Of a DNA stretch of 64,000 nt, positions 30,306-43,230 are shown piece after piece. The translations under genes and the position numbers were made by a program. Each line of letters starts with the position of its first letter. The first letter of the stretch is position 1. Origin of the DNA: Plasmopara viticola (Eukaryota > Oomycota > Peronosporomycetes > Peronosporales > Peronosporaceae); assembly GCA_001695595.3 (NCBI GenBank), contig MBPM02000179.1, positions 16,718-80,717 of the forward strand, written 5' to 3'. The notes beneath the pieces were generated by a model. It made no database searches. It was not told where the DNA came from and saw only the letters and a program-made list of their open reading frames with translations.

Positions 30306-32444
30306 ACCGGCGTACCCAGCACTGTGCTCGTGCGCGGCGTAGAGTACTTAAAAACGGCTTTCATTCTCGAGTCTGCTCAAGCCTCGCGATTGCTTACAAA
30401 TTAGGCTACCATTGGCCACAACAATCCAATGAGGACAAAAAGCACTACTTCAAGTTGTTGACTTAGTGCTTTTCTGTCCTCTTTGCTCAAAACTTATCCG
30501 CATAGGGCGTCTTCGTTCCTTTTTTAAGCAAATGATGTCCGTTAAAGCGGCTATGGATGTTCAGATTGTCAAAATTTGTCAGGACAAATACTCATACTGG
30601 CTAAAGTAATAAAGTGACTAAACGGTTGAACGTCACCGGGGTGTTTGATAGCCGTTGTGGAATTATCAATAACTTCCTTAGCATACCGCTAGTCTGACTA
30701 AATCCTCCATAAAAAATGTCTCAATCGACTTCGGCAGAGTTCATCTCCAGTACGTGCACCCAGACATGCTGTGTTCTTCCTCAGAACGAATATCTCACAG
30801 GTTTTAGCTTGTTATAAGCATCTTCGTTTTGACCAGCTTTCAAATACAAAAAGTTAATGAGATTTTAACTTTGCCACCATGTCATTCTTTGGATTTCATA
30901 CAAAGCAGACATCCATGAGCTGACTACTACTCTCGTAACAGCGACAATCGCCTTGAAACACAGTACTTTGTGTCTGACACGAAATAAAATCGTGCCTGAT
31001 CTCTCTATCTAGTAATAGCTTGGATGATGATTTGTGGACATCACATCCGCGTAAAGAATCTACCATTTTTTAGATCCTTCAGTATTTCCGCGCCAAGGCA
31101 CAACGTACGCTATCGGTAAGGCTGATTTAAGACATTTTCGTCTTAATTCGTTTGCACATGCATTAGTCAAAATCGAATTTGGTCGACGGTATCGTTTGAC
31201 GGTGCGTAAATTCTGTGATTCTTCAGGATTTCACACTTAAATACACTTGCGTGTACACATTCTAGTCCATCGCTGCTAATTCAGAGCTGTCAAGCTTTAA
31301 AAACTAATGCTCAACGGTGCGTATCGAGCAAACGCGTAGCAACGAAACTAAGATCAACATCAGTAGAGTGCTTCATCCTACCAGCAGCCAGATTTTCTTT
31401 TGCTTGGAGAGCACGGCTTTTGCTGACGTCCGATTAAATCGTTTAGGCAAGACACTTATATACTTAGTCGGCCCAGACACGGATCATATGTCCTACCTTA
31501 CCACAGATAATTCAGCAAATGTTGCTTGCTAAGCAAACCTTAAGCCCATATGCACTAAACTCAGGGCAGAGAGAGAGAGAAGGGAGCCACAAATCTGAGT
31601 TATGTTCGACGAAGAAGTACATGTTCTACCCATTTTCTTATAAATATAACACCTTTGTGGCTATACTTTCTTACAGCTAGATCACATGACCTCTTTCATA
31701 GTTGCGGTCAGCATACCGAAGAATCGAATGTGAGGTAGGCCTGCTCTTTCGCAACTCATGGACACAGCCACATATTGTTTTGACAGTGGCGCCCCAACAA
31801 TCGAGGCGGTAGACTTAATCAACGAATTCACCTTAAATTTATGTCTTTCTTGCTTGTACACAAAAATTCGCGAATATTAGCGAAACTCAAAGTGTGGCGG
31901 AAGAAATTTTATGTCATGTGAAGGCAGGACACATGACTTTCCAAAAAAGCTGTGTGTCTACCTTTTTTGGTCGATTTGAAAGTGCGAGTACCACACATAC
32001 CTGAGAATCTGTGGGGTATAACAGATATTTATGACGTGTATTTCGTATACAGGTAGCTTCAAGACTTATACTTGACATAATAAGGTTGTACTACCCAATT
32101 TAATTCAACCTGTGCCGCCTGAGTACTCGATTATTCAATTAACTTGTAGATTTGGGGGCACTGTTATACGTTGCAGCTGCTTGACAGCAAAAAGGACCGC
32201 AAACGCAGCTTTAGACCCATCAAAGTCAGCAAGTCATTTGAACAGTGCATTTTACTCGTCCGAGAGATGCGAAAAGAGGGCTACCCACGTGTTACTACAA
32301 GCGCTACTGGGTGATAAGGGGTCGCATAGCACCTTGCACAAAGGAGGCCAGCCGGAAGATATAAAATCTTACGGTGACATAAGCGTCGTCACCGGCAGAT
32401 TTACCGGTAAACCTGATGGCTTTTACGCACTATATGCATCAGTA
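30306..32444. other. AT-rich, no gene identified
   Basis: No ORF with a motif, apart from an unassigned 113-codon plus-strand frame at 32112-32453 that runs into the LTR-like relic. A short GA microsatellite lies near 31571-31580. Confidence 0.35.
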
Positions 32445-32643
32445 CGGAATTAGCGATTTTAGAGTTCAGACCAGAAGGAAGTTCAACATATCCTATATTC
32501 GTTGGAAATCGAGAGACCTTATTGGCTGAAAACAATATAGGATGTGTAAAAAGCCAGCAGTGAAAATGATAACCTCTAGGATGGTAGCAGTAGATGGCTT
32601 AGAGCCACCAGCAAGGCTGTGGCAAGAAAATCAGTCGTAAGTG
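32445..32643 (+). repeat. LTR-like relic (pair with 43231-43430, inverted)
   Basis: About 200 bp whose reverse complement aligns with 43231-43430. Shared blocks include CTGGTGGCTCT, GCTACCATC, CACATCCTA and AAGGTCTCTCGATTTC. Both lie at the outer end of gypsy coding relics (gag to the right here, integrase end to the right there), as expected for LTRs of one family in opposite orientation. Confidence 0.55.
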
Positions 32644-33699
32644 TTTTCCATTTAATATCACATCTCAATTTGCATTTAGCAATTACACTCCCCCTCAATC
32701 ACCGACTTCGCTTCGCTCACCATCCAAGCCTCGTCTGGCGACTGACTCGATAACCTACTCCGCGACTGTGTCGCATAGTAGCATTTGTCGTGTCAAGTCT
32801 GAGAATTGAAGGCAAGGGTGCTCGTGTGCTCACATAGTGGAAAGATGGTCGTCCTGTTATAATTGGTACGAGCCACATAGTGGCAAGCACAAGATTACAA
32901 TGGCTCGTCATTATAACGTTTAGTGGTTGGGTTAGTGTGGTTACACGCTAGTGTGGTCCAAACATCTGGAACTCCTTCGATTGGTCTATGGTTTAGTGGT
33001 TTTGCCTTTCGGTAGATTCGTTTCCCGCTAAAAAATACACGGAGAACACCTTCCAGATAAGGTTCCCACTTGGTTTTGCTTGATCTACATTGAATACTGC
33101 TCGACTTCGTTGCATAAGAAAATGAAAGACTCGTGAACCCATAAACCCGATCATAAACACCTATGAATTCCTAACAAGTAAGAAGAAGCTCTGCAAGCTT
33201 CGTTAAGACTTGCGGTTATCAACATTTGAAGAGCTGAAGAATGTCCAACTTATTAGAAACAATGACCCGAATTGTAAGGACTCAGCGGCCAGAAATTTAG
33301 TGCACGACATCACTAAAAGTCTAAAGCGCCGTATACAGTAAGCCCAAGAGCTTTTTGAAAGGCTCAATAGACCACTCAAACACAGAAAGCGTCAGCTGTA
33401 GAATAAAATCTATGAAGTTTCCTTTTTATTCGTGAGGCTATATGAAATTACACAAATAGCGCTGAAATCTCAAGCAAGTATGGCTCAACGAAGAGGCCGT
33501 ATGGCTGAGCGCCCATCTCCAAACCCAAGACCTCTTTAAGAGAGCCGAATAAGTGCTCTTGACGACAATGAAGCTCTAAGGCCAACGTCGTGCTCAGGTT
33601 TACGAGCAGCGACTCCGCAAGATGTGGCAAGTGTCATTGACCAAGCGAATTCAGCCACTTAGCTTAATGTAACTCCTTCTGCAGTGACAGGACAAGCCA
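32644..33699. other. Leader and early gag region of a gypsy relic, no clear ORF
   Basis: AT-rich sequence between the LTR-like relic and the recognisable gag. Contains only short frames. Confidence 0.3.
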
Positions 33700-34520
33700 C
33701 ACTATCCAAGCAGCCACAACTGTTGTATCTCATTTAGCAACAGCTGCGATATCACTCCCAGGTGAAGTTTAAATGCAAAAGGCTAATGAGCGCTTTGAGG
33801 TTCTCGTCGCATCAAGAAGCAAGCAGAAGAAAAACGATCTTCTGTTCGCGAAGGGAGATTCGGCGGAGTTGCTGAATTGTGTATCTTTGCAACGAAACAG
33901 TACTTCGCCAATAAGCGTCACTTGATGGCAACAAAGTTGTCAGACTTTGTTACGCTTATCTTAAATATATTAGGCATATCCGTACAGAATTGATACCGTG
34001 ATTGTACCGCCGAATGCGAGCGCATGAACGTACATAAAACATAGGCGCTGCTTAAAAGTGAATTGTGCACACGCTTCAGACCTAAATATTTTGAGTATGA
34101 TCTTTGAGAGCGGATGTCTTAACGTCTCTAAATTACAGAAGAAAATGTTCCAAACTAAATTCAGTAAAATAGAAAGGTAGTCCTTTATTCCAAAATAGAT
34201 TACGGGAAGAAACCGCAAAGAAGAATAGAGGGGGAGACCAAGCACACTTTAGAAAGCCATTAAAGTTGCCTCCAACTTTGATTTTTCCCATTGCTCTGGT
34301 GGATCGAATCGTAAATCGGCCAAGTCGTTCAATACGGTGCCTACAGAATCAGGCTGTCGTGCAAACAAGCTACGATCTCATAAATTAAAGCGTTTTAGAA
34401 AGAGAAAGGACACGAACGACAACTGGACAGAACTGGCAACATGTAACAATTTTGGCGTTGTCGGCCACATTCGCCGCAATGGACCGCTCTGAACCATAAG
34501 CAAGCGAATTGTTACATTAG
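33700..34520 (+). pseudogene. Ty3/gypsy Gag relic with zinc-knuckle remnant
   Basis: Plus-strand frames carry a retrotransposon Gag block (FGGVAELCIFATKQYFANKR, then LSDFVTLI near 33850-33960). Near 34440-34490 lies a degraded zinc knuckle, CNNFGVVGHIRRNGP, where the canonical form is C-x2-C-x4-H-x4-C. Multiple stops are present. It belongs with the LTR-like relic at 32.5 kb in the same orientation. Confidence 0.6.
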
Positions 34521-34649
34521 CGGTGCACTATATGGTACCCTCGAAGCAGAAGCTCGAGATTTTTAAGACGCTGGTCAAGAGAAACCCATCATCGTCATTA
34601 TCGACAAAGAAGTCGAACTTTGTTACAACCCCTTTCTTCACCGCCCCCC

Positions 34650-37600
34650 CCCCAGCAGTATTTTTGTTGCACCAACAAGTCAGAGCATTCTAGTCAAGTG
34701 TTCTGATTAAAGTAAGACCGCATAAACTTACTAGATGTTGCTATTCACTCGCTCGTCTGATCATTAGTGTGCTGATGGTGCCGCTGTGGACATGTCTAAA
34801 AAATCCAAGTTTTTTTTCAGAAGAGAATTCACTAAGTTAAAGCATCGAGATGAGACAATTCGCTTCGGGAGTCAAAATTGTCGAAAGACATTATCAAAGA
34901 TCAGATTTGCAGTTTTGGAGCTACCTGCCGCTTCCAGCACAGCCACTTCGTTAGTCATTATGATCAATTAGTCAAGAAAGACACCAAATCAGATTTTTTG
35001 TCAAGCTCAACAAACATCGAGCATAAAACCACGCTAATGAAATGCCATTAGCATACAGAATTTGGCGGGCTTGCCGATGGTGAGGTCGCATTTGGGAGAG
35101 CTTATGACGTTGACGATCTTTGCATGTGCACACACATATGCAGATCCACGTAAGCCGCCTATCAAGCCGTTTATCTTCTCTCGACATAGAAGACCACCAA
35201 GCGGTGTATCGTAAGCCTTACAGAAGATTTAGCATCGTAAATTTCCCAAAAGAGAAATAGAAATGACCTTTATCGGTGCCGTAAATCCACAACCTGACTT
35301 AAATCGAAAATTTTTGCACCGAAGATGCTTTTATCTATATAAGCTCAAAACTGTCTTAAATGACCGTCCGTCTCTCCGCTCTATAAGCAAAACGACATTG
35401 TTAAATATCAGGCCATGGGCCTTGCGGGGCCTGTACTTTTGCGATAACAGACGATCAAGCGTGCAAACAATTTGAGAGCTCTAGGGGCACTTGTGCAGCA
35501 GAATACTTGATAGCTTACTGTGGACAGTGGTATCTCACTCTTTTGCACGACAAGCTGATAGTATCCGTCGACTATGTCGAGTGCACTGCATATTATACGT
35601 TGCATCATGCAAATTTACTCGAAAATCTTTTCTGGAGTTTGCATCTGTGCCACGACAGTGGCCACATTTAGCTCATTACAAGGGGTCCAATGCGTTACTT
35701 GCCGTTTGTCTTTTTAGTACAAAACGTTGCACCTGAGATACCGTCAGTTATTCTTTCTTAGCGAGGTATCACGATCTACTGGCAGCACCTGTAGCTAAAG
35801 GCTCATTGATAGCATAAAAGTGAGCCGCAATATACCCACATATGGGTATAACAAAGTTCCATTAGCGGGTAGCATAGGTCCTTATAAGGATACAATACAA
35901 TATATTGCATGACTCGATAGCTTTAGAAATCCACCAGTTGGGAAAAGCGCTACGTCGTCCAGACTACGATAGTCTTTTGTCTCATTTAATAGCTGCTCTG
36001 CGAGCGATCTATTAGTAGCTGCTCAGCTCATCATGCTCAGCACAGGTCTACACTTTACTAAAAATTAGCTCTTGCGGTGTAGTAGCTGTGCTATTTCCGC
36101 GCGGGAGATGAAGAGCTGCGTTCTTCAAACAAGGAGTTTGAGGTGGCAATTTCGCATGCCAAATTTTGTGGCATGTCAAGGACCTGGTCTACCAGAAAGA
36201 CACGATGAGCGAGCGTGGTAAATAAGTTACTGCATCAAAATCTGAGCCATTACCTTAGATCGGTATTCTAATGAATCACCACAAGCATAATTTTGACGTC
36301 CCTGGATGCATTCTTCTAGCACTTGCCTGCGTTGACTTTAGTCGTATCATTGTGTACGTAGAAACAACCAAGCAGAGAAGTGAGAACCTAGCTCTGTTGA
36401 TCGGTTCGATAAAAGTCACTCACGCTGTGAGATGGATCAAAGGTATTGTGAGAGCCCTCGAGCTATCAAGCTGCGTTCGGTATCCGCTTCTACTGCATAC
36501 ACTTCTGAAGCATTTAGCAGCCGCAAGTTAATGTCAAGCTCCCACCCCTCTGCAACATGGCCTTTAAGAGAGGCAACATCACCTATTTGAGTGACAGCTA
36601 CCATTACTAGAGCTTGCCATGCAGATAGATGGCTTTGGAAAGGAAGCGAGTGCTGACGCTTGCTCAGTTTGCGAAGCCATAGCGCAGGTTCCTAAGTGAG
36701 AAACGTATGGCCACTGAGAGCAGGTAGCATACCTCTGCTAAATGAAAAAGAAGGTTCTGAGTAAAATTGATCCATGAGTTCCACAAAAATTCGTGGCTGA
36801 TTACGAACAATTATCAATAGTAATAATTGACACGTCAGACAACCAAACAGGAACACCTTACTCGAGAGCCCTGCGGTGGTAGAAATACCGAATGCCAAAA
36901 CACTTACAGATACTGAGCTTTCATTTAAGTTAGGGAGCCTAGAGGTTAGAACGTTTTGGAATGTTCTGTTTCTAAAAAGGAACCTCTTGCAATAATATAT
37001 ATATCCTCCGTATTTAACAAAAATGCCTCAAATAAGCGTAATATTGAGCGTTTTCGATGCTGTACAAGAGCAGCTTGCCGTCGAGCTCAACGCACGGTGC
37101 GCTTGAATTCACATATAGTAGAGAACCTTTCGGGCTCGTTATATCTATTTTTGAAGGAATGCGTTGATTAGAATTACTAAGTCCACCGGAGAAAGAACAA
37201 AGTACTGTGTCAAAGGCGTTTTTTTCTGTTATGATAGTAGTGCGAGCCATTGAAGCCCTTTCATTTGAAACGCAAAGAACTTTCCGAATTTTCGAACTGA
37301 GCGTACGACAAGCTAACAGTGCAAAGGTGCCTGCACAAACACTCATACCAAGAAAAGACACGTTGCACTGTTAGCTTGTCGATACAGAACAGTCTTGAGT
37401 AGACCTCTGTTACAGAACAGTCTTAAGTAGACCTCTGTTACGGCTTTGCCGGACGAGAAAAAGTCGTTTAGCATTGATTGTGTATGTGATCGATATTGCA
37501 CTACTCAACCAGACGGTGGCACTCTTGAGCGAGTCATCTCATTTAATTTAAGGTAGCTTAGGTGTGCCGAACGAAACTTAGTCGCTCATGGGGAAAGTTG

Positions 37601-38640
37601 CTTACCAAAGAGAAAGCCTTGGTAAACTTTAGAATTATTCACACGTTATAAAGGCCTAGTCAGGTCTTGTGACGATAAAACGTTCCTCTTGTCCTAGAAA
37701 TTGCATGTTTATTATCGTATAAATCATTTTGCATATAGTACTTGTCATGCAAGCTCACTAATATTTCCGATGCGCTTTCTCGCAAGGCAGGTTATGAGGT
37801 CGCATAAAACATGGCTGACAACGAATTTGTCAGAGATTTCAATTAAAGGCCTTTGTACGTTTCTCCTAACAGGCGAAGGAGCCAAAGTCGAGAGGTTTGT
37901 TCTTCGACAACGATATCGGTTGCATCACTATGAGTTGCTGGACAATCTGCTTCACTGTGATCGAAAACGGTCGATGCAATATTAGATGTTGCTCTCAACG
38001 ATAAAGAGATGAAGTACATTTTACTTTCAGCAGCACATGATTTTTCAACTAGCCGTCGCTTTTGTTGAAAATTAACCGACTTTTTCGGTAACCACAGTAT
38101 GAATGTGGCCTAGCATGTAGTAATAAGTGGCCAAGTATGGAGTGCGTGTAGGATCTGCCAGGGAGTCAAATTCGCCGCTCGCATCTTTCATCTGCAGAGA
38201 TTGCCATCACTAGCAGACACTAAGCAGCTCATCAATGTCGACTTTGCCCTTGGCTTGCCGAACTTTAATGTGGTGCTCATATGCCGCCTACACTTTGAGC
38301 CACTGCTTCAGCAGTGGAACCAAGAGACAAACGACGAGGCTGTTTATGGATATGTTATTTCTGTTTGATGGTCTATTGGACACGCGCATTGTTGATACAA
38401 TTTGCAAAAGCTGTTCCAAGTAGTGACAAATTGTTTCTGATCGTTATAGCAAATGCCATCCACAAACAAGTTTTCGACCGGAAAAGGGCTAGAGAGCACG
38501 TTGCGCAAGATGTGCGATGAAGTGGGTTGACGAATTTCGTATGATTGACTTTGTACTTAACAATGCTGTTTACACATACAAAGACTTTGCTCGCTTTTCG
38601 ATAGACAGGCCGAGACCACATCAAACTTTACTAACAAGTG
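34650..38640 (+). repeat. Left arm of ~4-kb inverted composite repeat
   Basis: Aligns in reverse complement with 46685-50370. Examples are the GGTGCCGCTGTGGACATGT block (34772-34796) against 50214-50236, GCACTCGACATAGTCGACGG around 35565-35590 against 49425-49445, and the AGTTCGGCAAGCCAAGGGC region around 38250 against 47090. The copies differ by roughly 10-20% with indels. Contents are broken gypsy coding pieces in both directions. Confidence 0.8.
35408..35608 (-). pseudogene. Ty3/gypsy reverse transcriptase fragment (left arm)
   Basis: The frame contains RIICSALDIVDGYYQLVVQK then SEIPLSTVS, matching the gypsy RT motif (SALDL.DGY.Q......DI..TAF). An upstream remnant, AQMQT, is on the same strand. 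The matching copy lies in the right arm on the opposite strand. No other RT motif is intact. Confidence 0.65.
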
Positions 38641-38933
38641 AGGAGAGACTTAAAGAATACTTCCTCCCACAATTTAGGCCCATTGAGAGAGCTTTTCTTG
38701 CCTTTCCGTTTTTAGCCGACGACCTTTCGGAGGCTCTGTGCCTACAACACAGAAGCAACCTTTGCAGGCGTAACTTTAGACGCAGATACCATTTTTATAG
38801 TGATTGCACCTGCGGCAGCCAAACTAACATTCTTTGGCGCTATGTTGGTCATCGTAGATTTACCTGGCTGAGCGGTAGCTCTCTTTACCGCGTGTTTAAG
38901 TATAATGATGACCAAATTGACATTTTAGGCTAA
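38517..38933 (+). pseudogene. Integrase-region fragment of gypsy relic (left arm)
   Basis: The start KWVDEFRMIDFVLNNAVYTY resembles the end of the gypsy integrase core (W...L...EFALNNAVH.S....PF). The rest of this 138-codon frame (from about 38640) has no match in the right arm and no motif. The copy in the right arm is at about 46770-46860, minus strand. Confidence 0.5.
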
Positions 38934-38940
38934 AAGTACC

Positions 38941-39943
38941 TGTAAAAATGTGGCGCAAAGGTATCCACCGGTATTTAGCCGGTATGCATACCTTGTTAGA
39001 GCTACTTTTAGTTCTCCACGTCATCTGGCTTCGCTACCATCCCTTGGCCAAGCAAATCCTTGCGAGATCAGCAAGAAAAAGCTGATTCTCGTAGAACATC
39101 AATAAGCTATAGCATCTTTGAACTCATAATAACACGCGTTGCTTTATTTTATATCTTGCTGTTGAAAGAGTACGTTATTTCGCGAATCAAACCTTTTATA
39201 ATTTTGCAGCTCTCAAATCGTAGCTGCTCCTGCGTGTTTCGTGACCAATCTGCTAGATTTTGTGAATAGATTCCTCTGCCGGATGTAGTCAGTCATATAG
39301 GGCTCACAACAGACAAATGCTCTCTACTTGCGCATGATCTTATGGTCTAGCTATAAAATAGCCAAGTTATATTTTTCTGATACACAATCGCAAGATGTAC
39401 GGTACCATGCACTGTAATAAATTCTTGACCAGAGGGACCAGGCGAACGATCCCGCTCCTGACTTTGCGGCTCCATCAACTCTTTCATCTGCTCGCAGTTG
39501 TACAGGGCATCACGAGAATTTTACCGCTCAGCAATTTGTACAAATACCTTGCTTGAGTTATTAGTAGTACTTGTCATTATGTACGAATGGATTCGGTAAA
39601 CATTGCACCAAAACGGGTATCATCCATGCGTTTTCCTATCCGCGCTACACGCTATTAGCACACATTACGTACTAAAGCCGCAACTTACATTATATAATGG
39701 CTACATCGAAAGCTATTACGCTCTGAGACAATATCCTACTCTGAAAAGCCATACCTCTGTCCTCCTATCGATGCATGTATCCAGGGTTACGGTCATAGCC
39801 TGTCCAGCTGGCCCCCTTCCTTGTCACGACAGGCATCACTCTCTACCTGCTCTCTCTCTCTCTCTTCCACGCTCTAAAGATGCTCGTTCACTCTCGTATT
39901 TGCCCTTCATCCTAGACCGTAAATACTGACTTCATCCAGCGAG
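38941..39943. other. Upstream region of expansin-like gene 2
   Basis: No gene. A (CT)n microsatellite near 39849-39868 lies ~80 bp upstream of the expansin start codon and may belong to its promoter or 5' UTR. No defined initiator could be assigned. Confidence 0.4.
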
Positions 39944-41452
39944 ATGAAGACCATTGCGTTGCTTGCCGGAACCCTCGCAGGAAGTAGTTACGCTAACGAA
40001 TACTTCACGGGTGACGGCACGGCCTACACTTTGGGTCAAACCAGTGCAGGCAATTGCAATTTAATGTCGGCACTCGACTTTGCCACGACAGACTATGCTG
40101 CGTTGAACAATGAACAGTGGGACGGTCTGCAACATTGTGGTCGGTGCGCTGAAGTCTCGTGTGCCGACGATCGGTGCGCCGACCAGTCCAAGTCTACCGT
40201 CGTGCAGATTCTTGACCGGTGCCCCGAATGCAAACACGGCGACTTGGACCTGTCGCCGTCCGTCTTTCAAGCGCTAACGGGTTCGACCCCGTCACGCTAC
40301 AAGATCAAGTGGAAGTTTGTCGACTGTCCCGTGTCGGGCAATGTCAACTATTGTCTAAAAGGCGGGAGTAACAATTTCTGGATGGGGGTACAGCCAACGA
40401 ATTGTGCCACGGGGGTCAAGAGCCTCAAGATCAATGGGAAAGACACGACGATGCTTGGGTCGGCCTACTATTATCTGCTCGACGGCGCTAGCGAGACGCA
40501 GACGGATCTCAGCAGTCTCACCATCTCCGTAACGGACGTGAATGGGTACATGATTGAAGACACCGTGTCGCTTACGGCCGATTCGTGCCAAGAGGGCTCC
40601 AAGCAATTTCCTGCGGGCACTCCAGTCTCTCCGACGAGTCAGCAGACCGTGCCTAGTTCGGAACCTACAGTGGCCCCGGCAACCCAAGCTACGCCGACCT
40701 TGACCCCGACGGCCACGTCAACGCCATCTCCTACTCTAGCTCCGACCGAGTACACTACACCGACATCGACCCCGACATCGGCACTAGAGACGCAAGCACC
40801 TCATCTTTCACCCACGGTGCGTTCTCCTTCTGCTATTGCCCAATCATATCCGCAACAAGAAATCTTACATACTACTGCTCCTCCTGCTTTTGCAACGCCC
40901 ACGACGATCCCTTCTGCAACTGTTGCGCCGTCCACTCTTGTCGTGCCAATCGCTCCTTCCGCACCTGTCATGACTGCTTCACCGACACTCGCTCCTGTGA
41001 CAATTGCTCCGACATTGCCACTCACACAGAGTCCAGCCATTGACGGGATTGATAAAGCGGGCGAGAGTTCGATGCCGTTCAAGCAAAGCAGCTCGGTCGC
41101 ATCACCTACCACTCCTACACCCGGTGATAACGTGGCCACTCCTACTGTGGCAGCTATACAGAGTAAAGTGGAGCAGACGGAGCAAAATGTTGCTGACGAT
41201 CAAGCTAGCGATGAAGTACAGACGGTCTCGACGCGGGCCAACGAGTCGTCCGGTGGCACCGACCCGCTCCTCATCGTGCTCTCGACCCTTGGGGGTGTTG
41301 GGGTCGTCGCCCTCGTGGTCGTTGTCGTGATTGCGAGAAAGGAACGCATTCAAGAGGAAAAGGTGCGGGACTTTGACGAACGAGCGATGGTGAGTGCCGA
41401 GCCTTTTGACACGCCTTCCGAGAGGAGACAGGCAATGATTGGCATCTTGTAG
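39944..41452 (+). CDS. Membrane-anchored expansin-like protein 2
   Basis: 502 residues. The signal peptide is MKTIALLAGTLAGSSYANEY. The expansin DPBB domain (~18-122) has GDGTAYTLG, CGRCAEVSC and VQILDRCPECKHGDLDLS. A second beta domain (~125-220) has FWMGVQPTNCATGVKS and TLTADSC-type closing residues. It is clearly paralogous to the gene at 26.5 kb over these domains. The tail is a ~200-residue Thr/Pro/Ser/Ala-rich stalk without regular repeats. A transmembrane helix follows (DPLLIVLSTLGGVGVVALVV, ~444-466), then a basic-acidic cytoplasmic tail (RKERIQEEKVRDFDERAM). The protein would sit at the cell surface with the expansin domain outside. It may act on the pathogen's own wall rather than diffuse into the host. 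The reading frame is intact despite the transposon-dense surroundings. Confidence 0.88.
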   Translation: MKTIALLAGTLAGSSYANEYFTGDGTAYTLGQTSAGNCNLMSALDFATTDYAALNNEQWDGLQHCGRCAEVSCADDRCADQSKSTVVQILDRCPECKHGDLDLSPSVFQALTGSTPSRYKIKWKFVDCPVSGNVNYCLKGGSNNFWMGVQPTNCATGVKSLKINGKDTTMLGSAYYYLLDGASETQTDLSSLTISVTDVNGYMIEDTVSLTADSCQEGSKQFPAGTPVSPTSQQTVPSSEPTVAPATQATPTLTPTATSTPSPTLAPTEYTTPTSTPTSALETQAPHLSPTVRSPSAIAQSYPQQEILHTTAPPAFATPTTIPSATVAPSTLVVPIAPSAPVMTASPTLAPVTIAPTLPLTQSPAIDGIDKAGESSMPFKQSSSVASPTTPTPGDNVATPTVAAIQSKVEQTEQNVADDQASDEVQTVSTRANESSGGTDPLLIVLSTLGGVGVVALVVVVVIARKERIQEEKVRDFDERAMVSAEPFDTPSERRQAMIGIL

Positions 41453-43230
41453 GCCGTGGCGTGACCGTAGATTAGTATGTCATTGTGTGCGTACAATATT
41501 GTCGTGGATTATATATAAATCTGTACGGACGGCTTTATGTTCAATATAATGTAACCCTGCAGTAAATCGTGACGCAGACGACCAATTAGCTCCCTATTGG
41601 TCTGTGATATCAGAACAGTTTATACAGGTCTTATCAGAAAGTTTAAGCAGAAAAGGACGACAGCCCCAGCTTTGTAGTGCTACGTTTGGCAGGACGATCG
41701 AACGACATACTTCTTATCAGCGATATCACAATTAGATTTGGGCTACTACCTCTGCATTCTAGCGTAACTCAAAACCACTTGATAAATTTGCCGCACTTGC
41801 GTTTGACGTGTCTGCCCTGATTTATGCGTACTTTAAAAGTAACAAAAGGTCGCAATCCAGGTCAAGTGGAGAGGTGGGGTCATTTGCTCCTTACTCTACC
41901 ATAATTCTCTTGGATTAACCCCACCTTACTCTATACGTGTCTTCCCAAGGGAGGGGTAAGTGACCCTTACTCACATGTTTTGCCAGATCCAAGGGAGGGA
42001 AGGGTGAGTGACCTTTACTCTACATGGTGTCTTTTCAGATTGGAAAGTGTTTTTTACTTCGAAAACTTGCGCATATAATCATAACAAACACATGTAGAGG
42101 TGTAGAGGCGCCCATTGCTTTGGATGCAAGACAATCAGCATAATTTTAGTCCACAATGTTTAAATTTACCGGTGCTATAAAAGAGGTTGCAAGTATTACT
42201 TATTACGGCTTAGGGTCTTTTGTTTATGTTCACCGCCGCTCAGTATATCTATCGGTAATATCAAGTTCAGCCAATTATTCCACCGGTTTGTATACTGGTG
42301 AAATTCGGTAAATACATAACAAACCGCCTAAATTGCGGTGGCAACCTTAGCTTTTTTCAAGAATTAGAGTTAAAACCAACTTCATACATGTTGTCAGTGA
42401 GTATTCAGTTGCGAAGCGCTGTCGCCTGTTCTTAAATAAAGACCTTGCCTACATCACCAGAAAAACATTGGTCAGCAACATGTTATATATATATCAAGAG
42501 ATGTTATTAAGTCACCATAAGAGCTAGCTCGAATTTCGCCAGCCGCCTGATCAAATACGTAATCGAGGTGAAATAGGATAAGCAGATTAGGCAGAAGTTT
42601 AAACTCTACTTCAATTCACGAAGGACCAAAGGGCTTGCCTTTATTATGTGTCAATAGACTTTTTTACTTATTTTGTCAGTGGTCTCAAGTTTTGGTGTTT
42701 TCCCGAGCAGCTCAAGCTTCTCAACAATAAGACAAGATTACGCAAAAAATGCAATAAGTATAGAGTTAGAATGAGCGATATTACGCAAGAACTGCAATAA
42801 GTATAGGGTAATCCTACTGTGATCGTTATGAGATTCGCCTTCGAGCAGAATCCGGCTTACAAGCCAATGTAAGCCGATTGTAATTGTAGTAAAAGCTAAG
42901 TTTTTGTTCAAGAGAGCCAATGGTCATCAGTGCACGGCAGACACCCTATCAGTATTTATATCAGTTCGCAATCTAAAATTTCTCAAATGATATTCTAGAG
43001 TACAGAGTTTAGATCTTAATAGTACAAATAATAATAATAAGTAAATTTGATCAATCACCCTAAGTTCGGGAGTATCGAGTGAGTTTTACCGTATGTGTAC
43101 TACACAGTCGCGGAGGAAGCTTATTAAAGTCGGTCGTCGGACGAGGCTTGGGCGGCGAGCGGGGCGTAGTCGATGAAGAAGGAAGAGTGTTGACTGCTAT
43201 AAGCAAATCGAAAAGTTATATTTAATGGAA
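41453..43230. other. Intergenic with G-rich direct repeats, no gene
   Basis: No gene is recognised. 41935-42030 holds two diverged copies of an AAGGGAGGG...GTGACC.TTACTC motif. 42737-42806 holds two copies of TTACGCAA.AA.TGCAATAAGTATAG. Confidence 0.4.
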
